Source of the DNA: Bacteroidales bacterium
GTDB taxonomy: Bacteria > Bacteroidota > Bacteroidia > Bacteroidales > Muribaculaceae
DNA length: 9,887 bases
Direction of reading: 5' to 3'
Assembly: GCA_019420545.1 (NCBI GenBank)
Contig: JAHZGZ010000081.1
Location: 1-9,887, forward strand
Position numbers and translations under genes: made by a program. How positions within the stretch are numbered: the first letter of the stretch is position 1; each line of letters opens with the position of its first letter. A model generated the notes under the pieces. It saw only the letters and a list, made by a program, of their open reading frames with translations, was not told where the DNA came from and made no database searches. This document shows, one piece after another, positions 6,054 through 9,887 of this stretch.

Positions 6054-8192
6054 TCATAATAAAGTACATACATGTGAGCCACATCTTTTGGGGATTTGAA
6101 TATGGCGATATCCGTTGCGGAGTCCAAGCATATCCTGAAAAGGGAATGTAATGGAGTTGAGCATAAATCCGATATGCCGCTTGGGCCGCATTCCTTTCCA
6201 TGGAGAAAGGTCGGTATAATATTCCCAAAGCGACTTATAGGGATTAAGACAATTCTCGTGCCATGGCTTATGGCGCCCTGCAAAATGCACTATTACCGTA
6301 TTAGGTATCTCGCTGTCGATGGCGGAGTCGGATGAAGGGCTGGTGTGACGTCGGCGCCGCAGCATCCCCTCCTGCATGTTCCAGCGATGAGACAGATGTA
6401 TCATCTCCTTATAGAGGACGGCATTGAGTAGATCCTGATCGTGGGCTACGATACGGCTACGGTTGGCATTTATCCATTTCATCAGCCGCTGAGTCACATG
6501 ATACTCGCGCCAGTAATCGAGATTAATCAGAAGTACTCCGGCATTGAAGATGATATATGATAGCGGAAGACATAGGCGCTCGAGCGTGGCGGTAAAAGCG
6601 CTGTTCATATCTTCTACTGCGGCAAGAGCATAATTGGAAATATCCGTATTCCAAAGAGGCTTTAAAGACCCTAGTATCAACAAGTCGCAGTCGAGATATA
6701 TTACCTTGTGGATATCGTCAGGTAAGATTTGCGAAAGGAAACAGCGGAAATATGTAGACAGACTTATATAGGAATTGTCACACATAGGAATATCTCCGTT
6801 ATCGGAGTGTGGAAGTTTTCTAATGAGTTCGTCTCCTACTAAATACAGCCGTAATTGCTGTCCATAGGTATCTTCCACTATGTGACGCAGTAGTTTAACG
6901 CCATCGTCGGAAAGGGTGGCTGCTATGATATGTATGGCTACTCGTGAGTCTCGGTTATTGTCGAGTAACGACGTGAGCATTATACCGCAGTAAGGCACGT
7001 AGTGTTCATCTATATTACATACTATATCCATTGGGCTTTTATGCTGGTCTGGACGGACTGTTTTATTGTATGGTGCTAATGGTGCAGAATCCGGAAACTT
7101 TTTGGACGAGGAGTGTAAAAATTTGGGAGTAAAATAACTTTTAGATAACTCTTTAGGGACTTCGCTTTTACGGGAGGTATGAAACATTTTAGTGAGATTT
7201 GCACATGATATCAGCAAATTAGGGGCAATCCGGCCAAGACAATAATAGAGACATTCCTTACTCAGGCTAAATCCGGAATGTTTCATCGCCCACCGCAGAT
7301 AAATTCTTGAATCCGCCAGAAGAGATTTTATCATATCTTCCATTGTACGTTTTGGTACAATGTCAATATCAGCTACCAAATTACCGCGAGCAATGGATTT
7401 AGCTACACGCATATTGCCTTTTATAATATTTGACGCAATAGATGGGGTAATATCTGACATCGGAACCATTTCTCTGAATTGCCGATTCCTGGTTCGGACG
7501 GCATCATAATATCCTTTCAATTTTTCCAGTCCTTTATTTCCGACGATACTTGATTGGCGCTGTCGATAATGATAGCCGTCTATATCATAGCAGCATACTA
7601 TCCAATTAGATTTCAGTATCCAACATAATATATTCGACATGTCCTCAAAGGCTCTTATTCCTTCCGGATTAAACGATATCAGTTTGTGACTGAATACTTT
7701 ATTCCACATATAGGAGTGAAACATCCGATCCTCACATAGTAAAGATGCCATCTCTACAGAATTATATATTCTCCGAAACTTAGTTTTCATCGGAAATGTA
7801 TGTCCCACATGCTCATAAAGCAATCCTCCGATTGCAATGTCGCATTTTGTCGCTCCGGCAATATTAATCAAGGAAGAAAAGTAATCCGGTTCAATCCAAT
7901 CATCAGGATCGAGAAATCCGATATAATTCCCTTTTGCATGTTTCAATGCCTCATTTCGCGCATCACCAACACCTCGATTAGGAGTATGCAATACATGAAA
8001 CCGATTATCTTTAACAGCATATCTGTCACATATCGCTCCGGATGAATCAGTCGATCCGTCATCTACAATAATTGCCTCCCAGTTGTCAAAATCTTGTGCA
8101 AGCAATGAGTCAAGACATTGACATAAATATTTTTCGACATTATATACAGGTACAATAATGGAAATATCGGGATTTATAAGTGTATTATCCAT
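6054..8192 (-). CDS. Two-domain glycosyltransferase, GT2 fused to GT8
   Basis: This 712-residue protein joins two complete glycosyltransferase domains of opposite stereochemistry. The first (about 9-230) is GT2: ISIIVPVYNVEKYL, IIVDDGSTDSSG (41-52), the NRGVGDARNEAL segment (72-83), and the metal site FLDPDDW with Asp95, Asp97 and Asp98. Residues 230-385 form a helical then polar linker. The second (about 386-665) is GT8, a retaining family: MDIVCNIDEHYVPYCGIMLT at its start, the DXD site YLDCDLLILG with Asp501 and Asp503, FNAGVLLINLDYW (549-561), HDQDLLNAVL (585-594), and HFAGRHKPWHENCLNPYKSLW from 637. Both active sites look intact, so it may add two sugars in sequence to one acceptor. GT8 homologues in surface-polysaccharide loci are often glucosyl- or galactosyltransferases, but the sugars are not readable here. 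No transmembrane segment is obvious. It starts 82 nt after the lipoprotein gene, with a large hairpin in the gap. Confidence 0.92.
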   Translation of the reverse strand: MDNTLINPDISIIVPVYNVEKYLCQCLDSLLAQDFDNWEAIIVDDGSTDSSGAICDRYAVKDNRFHVLHTPNRGVGDARNEALKHAKGNYIGFLDPDDWIEPDYFSSLINIAGATKCDIAIGGLLYEHVGHTFPMKTKFRRIYNSVEMASLLCEDRMFHSYMWNKVFSHKLISFNPEGIRAFEDMSNILCWILKSNWIVCCYDIDGYHYRQRQSSIVGNKGLEKLKGYYDAVRTRNRQFREMVPMSDITPSIASNIIKGNMRVAKSIARGNLVADIDIVPKRTMEDMIKSLLADSRIYLRWAMKHSGFSLSKECLYYCLGRIAPNLLISCANLTKMFHTSRKSEVPKELSKSYFTPKFLHSSSKKFPDSAPLAPYNKTVRPDQHKSPMDIVCNIDEHYVPYCGIMLTSLLDNNRDSRVAIHIIAATLSDDGVKLLRHIVEDTYGQQLRLYLVGDELIRKLPHSDNGDIPMCDNSYISLSTYFRCFLSQILPDDIHKVIYLDCDLLILGSLKPLWNTDISNYALAAVEDMNSAFTATLERLCLPLSYIIFNAGVLLINLDYWREYHVTQRLMKWINANRSRIVAHDQDLLNAVLYKEMIHLSHRWNMQEGMLRRRRHTSPSSDSAIDSEIPNTVIVHFAGRHKPWHENCLNPYKSLWEYYTDLSPWKGMRPKRHIGFMLNSITFPFQDMLGLRNGYRHIQIPKRCGSHVCTLL

Positions 8193-8211
8193 CTGCTAAC
8201 CAAAGTTTGGC

Positions 8212-8265
8212 TATAGAATGATTAATGCATTGTTCACGCACGAACTTTGCATTAATCATCCTATA
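8212..8265. repeat. Long near-perfect inverted repeat between lipoprotein and fusion genes
   Basis: Arms of 24 nt (8212-8235 and 8242-8265) pair at 21 of 24 positions around a 6-nt loop, ACGCAC. The longest unbroken part is ATGATTAATGCA paired with TGCATTAATCAT, flanked by TATAG/CTATA and GTTC/GAAC. A further CCAAAGTTTGG mirror lies at 8200-8210. The hairpin occupies most of the 82-nt gap between the lipoprotein stop and the fusion-gene start. It lacks a following T-run on either strand. It could act as a T-less terminator, an RNA-stability or processing element, or an operator. Confidence 0.85.
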
Positions 8266-8274
8266 ACGGTCTAA

Positions 8275-9063
8275 TTATTCCCAAGTAAAATTATAGGTAT
8301 AAGTCTCACTATCAAATTGAGAACCTATATGATAGACATTTCTATTTACGACACATTTAATTGGATAACCTTGATCGTCAATTGTCCAGGAAAAAGTCGA
8401 TCTACCAACTCTTACAGGAAGATGTGGCATTGCTTTTCCATATATCCCAAACCAATAATAATACTCCCAATCTGTCATAATGCGCCAATCATTCATTAGC
8501 ATTATATTACCAATATTTGGAATAGGTGCAAAAACTGTCAAATCCGTATATTCAAAATCTTCGGTACCATAATATGAATCACTATATTTATACTCCACAT
8601 ATGATACATCGCCCTTTAAATTATATGAAATATTGCAATAAGAGATATTTCCCATATATGAATTTTCCCAACGAATCAGTTGACCATTTGAATTATAAGA
8701 GTATTTATATTCTTCTCCATAATCTGCTAAAATGGCACAACCATTTTCATTCAACACAACTAAACCTGGGTCATAATCATCTTGTCCACACTTTATCTCA
8801 GCAGTTGTTCCACTGTAATTAATCCAATATGCATCTGCGGCATCACTACCCTCTTGAAATGAGATAAGACGTCCGTTTTCCCACTTAGGATTTCCATACT
8901 GTATAAAGGTGCCTTCTTCATCAGTTCGAGTGATTGACAGGAGTTTGCGGGATGGGCCGTTGTTGCTCGATGAATCGTCTTTGTCATCTCCACATGCGGC
9001 GAACATACATCCGCAGATCAAAAGAAGGATTAATGACTGAAAAACATGAATTGCATTTTTCAT
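8275..9063 (-). CDS. Predicted lipoprotein of unknown function, beta-rich
   Basis: The start chosen is the ATG at 9061-9063, because only from there does the protein begin with a lipoprotein signal: MKNAIHVFQSLILLLICGCM then FAAC, with Cys24 as the lipidation site. A longer frame open to 9225 would put 54 unlikely residues in front. After the cysteine comes GDDKDD and a Ser/Asn-rich linker. An acidic stretch at this place is the known Bacteroidetes surface-export signal, so outer-membrane and possibly cell-surface location is inferred. The remaining 220 residues are rich in Tyr, Trp, Asn and Gly with recurring turns (YNSNGQLIRWE at 123-133, ENGRLISFQE at 62-71), resembling YD-like or DUF4595-type beta proteins of Bacteroidales. 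I see no catalytic motif. Base composition is markedly AT-rich. It precedes two glycosyltransferase genes on the same strand. Confidence 0.85.
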   Translation of the reverse strand: MKNAIHVFQSLILLLICGCMFAACGDDKDDSSSNNGPSRKLLSITRTDEEGTFIQYGNPKWENGRLISFQEGSDAADAYWINYSGTTAEIKCGQDDYDPGLVVLNENGCAILADYGEEYKYSYNSNGQLIRWENSYMGNISYCNISYNLKGDVSYVEYKYSDSYYGTEDFEYTDLTVFAPIPNIGNIMLMNDWRIMTDWEYYYWFGIYGKAMPHLPVRVGRSTFSWTIDDQGYPIKCVVNRNVYHIGSQFDSETYTYNFTWE

Positions 9064-9477
9064 TGTTGAAATGTGTGCCGCCGGACTCACCTCATTGGCG
9101 AAAAATTTTGCACAAAAAAAGCGTGAGAGTCTGTATCTGTTGTCCGCTCCCACGATTCGAGGCCTTCGCATTGCCCATCTCAATGGAACGAACAACGCAG
9201 AAGCCCACACGCTATATGAATACAATGCACCTCAAGCCATACGCACACGCGCAAGCCTAAGGGACATGAATATATTCATATCCACGGGCATCTATCGTTG
9301 TTTTCATTCTTGATTGAGATATAAGAAGTTGCGAAGTTCCGAATCGACAAGAATCAAACGTCTGATAAACGCTCTTTTATAATTATGTATTTTGTTGCCC
9401 AAACTCTTTTGCGACAACATTTGTCTCCCACCTCACATTGCCCCACGAGTGAGCATCTGCAATGCGGGTTACGTCTG
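9064..9477 (-). other. Long leader region upstream of the lipoprotein gene, no recognised gene
   Basis: About 400 nt separate the good promoter at 9478-9509 from the lipoprotein ATG. On the minus strand I find only a 16-codon frame starting near 9307 (MKTTIDARGYEYIHVP, then stop) and the open but implausible N-terminal extension of the lipoprotein frame (9064-9225). A T7 run on minus (9114-9120) follows a weak AGCG/CGCT pairing, a possible attenuator of low quality. No tRNA, riboswitch or insertion element is recognisable. Confidence 0.5.
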
Positions 9478-9509
9478 CAAATATACTATCTATTTTTATT
9501 AATCCCAAA
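9478..9509 (-). promoter_or_regulatory. Bacteroidetes-type promoter driving the lipoprotein-glycosyltransferase genes
   Basis: On the minus strand TTTG (9509-9506) is followed after exactly 20 nt by TATATTTG (9485-9478). This matches the Bacteroidetes primary promoter (-33 TTTG, spacer about 20, -7 TAnnTTTG) at every defined base. The start site would be near 9470, directing transcription leftward into the lipoprotein gene. Two tandem 11-mers lie just upstream of it. Confidence 0.7.
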
Positions 9510-9530
9510 TTCAGCACTTTTTTTCACACG

Positions 9531-9552
9531 ACAAAATGCAAACAAAATGCAA
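9531..9552. repeat. Tandem 11-bp direct repeat upstream of the promoter
   Basis: ACAAAATGCAA occurs twice back to back (9531-9541, 9542-9552), which on the minus strand is TTGCATTTTGT twice. The repeat begins 22 nt upstream of the -33 element. An 11-bp period places both copies on one face of the helix, as in response-regulator binding sites. A third exact copy lies at 4926-4936. Confidence 0.6.
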
Positions 9553-9754
9553 CAGATTACGCAAGACTGTTCAGGGAACAGTTCTGGAAAGCAAAGAACA
9601 TGCCTTGAAGTTGAAGAAGTTGAAAATCAAAATATCGCCTGCGACAAAAACCACATAGGCAGTTCCATCACTTTATATATGAAAATCACCAAGAAAAAGT
9701 GAAGAAATAAGCTAAAATCCATGCGGATAAATTGAAAATGGCCAGGTAAATCTA
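9553..9754. other. Non-coding stretch, no gene seen
   Basis: Neither strand shows a convincing protein. The only structure I see is a small perfect hairpin, ACTGTTC (9566-9572) with GAACAGT (9576-9582) and a 3-nt loop. The stretch lies between the promoter region and the terminator-like repeats, and would be the 3' flank of the gene entering from the right edge. Confidence 0.5.
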
Positions 9755-9808
9755 CACGAAAAATAACCTTCATAGACAAAAATAACCATACCAGGGTTAT
9801 TTTTCGTG
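9755..9808 (-). terminator. Three-armed terminator-like structure with alternative pairing
   Basis: In minus-strand order, arm A is CACGAAAAATAACC (9808-9795), arm B is GGTTATTTTT (9787-9778), and arm C is GGTTATTTTTCGTG (9768-9755). A can pair with B (10 bp, 7-nt loop) or with C (14 bp perfect, 26-nt loop), but not both. Both alternatives end in a T-rich 3' arm. It lies about 49 nt after the putative stop codon at 9857-9859, so it probably terminates the gene entering from the right. Confidence 0.7.
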
Positions 9809-9856
9809 CAATGGATAGTGTCGAAGTCCCGTTGTCGTCCTCCGTTAAAGTCACGA

Positions 9857-9887
9857 TCAGCGGGCGAGGTTGAGGTTGAAGGTGATG
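9857..9887 (-). CDS. Possible C-terminal end of a gene cut by the right edge
   Basis: The minus strand reads ITFNLNLAR followed by TGA at 9859-9857. The alternating hydrophobic/polar pattern resembles the last strand of an outer-membrane beta-barrel, but nine residues are too few to assign a family. The terminator-like structure just downstream supports a gene ending here. Confidence 0.35.
   Translation of the reverse strand, partial: ITFNLNLAR

Noticed and set aside
6002..6283. Minus-strand frame running past the end of the GT8 domain, considered as a frameshifted C-terminus
   Set aside because: The 712-residue frame continues past the conserved PYKSLW segment to a plausible end, and the alternative frame does not resemble a GT8 C-terminus.
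9064..9225. Longer start for the lipoprotein (54 extra residues)
   Set aside because: It would bury a textbook lipoprotein signal peptide, and the added residues resemble translated leader sequence.
9385..9702. 105-codon plus-strand frame
   Set aside because: Low-complexity, no domain, and it overlaps the minus-strand promoter and the tandem repeat.
9627..9854. 75-codon hydrophobic minus-strand frame that might encode a small membrane protein
   Set aside because: Its N-terminal half is the terminator-like repeats themselves, and its hydrophobicity comes from T-rich sequence.
1..9887. CRISPR arrays, tRNA or rRNA genes, transposases, integrases, phage genes
   Set aside because: I saw no repeat-spacer pattern, no cloverleaf, and no motif of these families on either strand.

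Overview
The window looks like a Bacteroidales chromosome, perhaps Muribaculaceae or a relative; the family is an inference. The signs are Bacteroidetes-type promoter elements (TTTG, 20 nt, TAnnTTTG), starts with little Shine-Dalgarno sequence, a lipoprotein with an acidic stretch after its lipid-anchored cysteine, and gene families typical of that order. Every convincing gene lies on the minus strand, so the window reads as transcription from right to left. GC content drops visibly from the GC-rich left third (about 1-3240) to the AT-richer right part (3464-9887), suggesting a housekeeping block next to accessory DNA.

Left block (1-3239): a compact housekeeping operon, transcribed as a BadF/BadG-type (N-acetylglucosamine kinase-like) sugar kinase, then serB (phosphoserine phosphatase with N-terminal ACT-like regulatory domains), then a patatin-like phospholipase that runs off the left edge. 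The last two overlap by 14 nt, and the phospholipase start lies inside the end of serB. A TAnnTTTG element and a 9-bp inverted repeat sit upstream of the kinase.

Middle (3464-5138): a YhcG/DUF1016-type PD-(D/E)XK nuclease gene carrying an internal 36-nt tandem repeat. It is followed by a gene-poor stretch that holds a frameshifted remnant of an XRE-family (HigA-like) regulator on the plus strand, a strong hairpin, and a very clear intrinsic terminator that faces the genes to the right.

Right block (5139-9509): a surface-polysaccharide or glycoconjugate-type module, read as a lipoprotein of unrecognised function, a 712-residue two-domain glycosyltransferase (GT2 fused to GT8), and a second GT2-family enzyme with a C-terminal galactosyltransferase-like region. 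A near-ideal Bacteroidetes promoter (9478-9509) and the terminator at 4963-5015 bracket the three genes. They could form one transcript, unless the large 24-bp-arm hairpin between the lipoprotein gene and the fusion gene interrupts it. The promoter is about 400 nt from the lipoprotein start, which leaves a long leader with no recognisable gene.

Right edge (9553-9887): non-coding sequence, a three-armed terminator-like structure, and what may be the last nine codons of another minus-strand gene. No clearly novel multi-gene system is visible. The most distinctive items are the GT2-GT8 fusion, the alternative-pairing terminator, the isolated long hairpin, the broken regulator next to the nuclease, and the repeat inside the nuclease gene.
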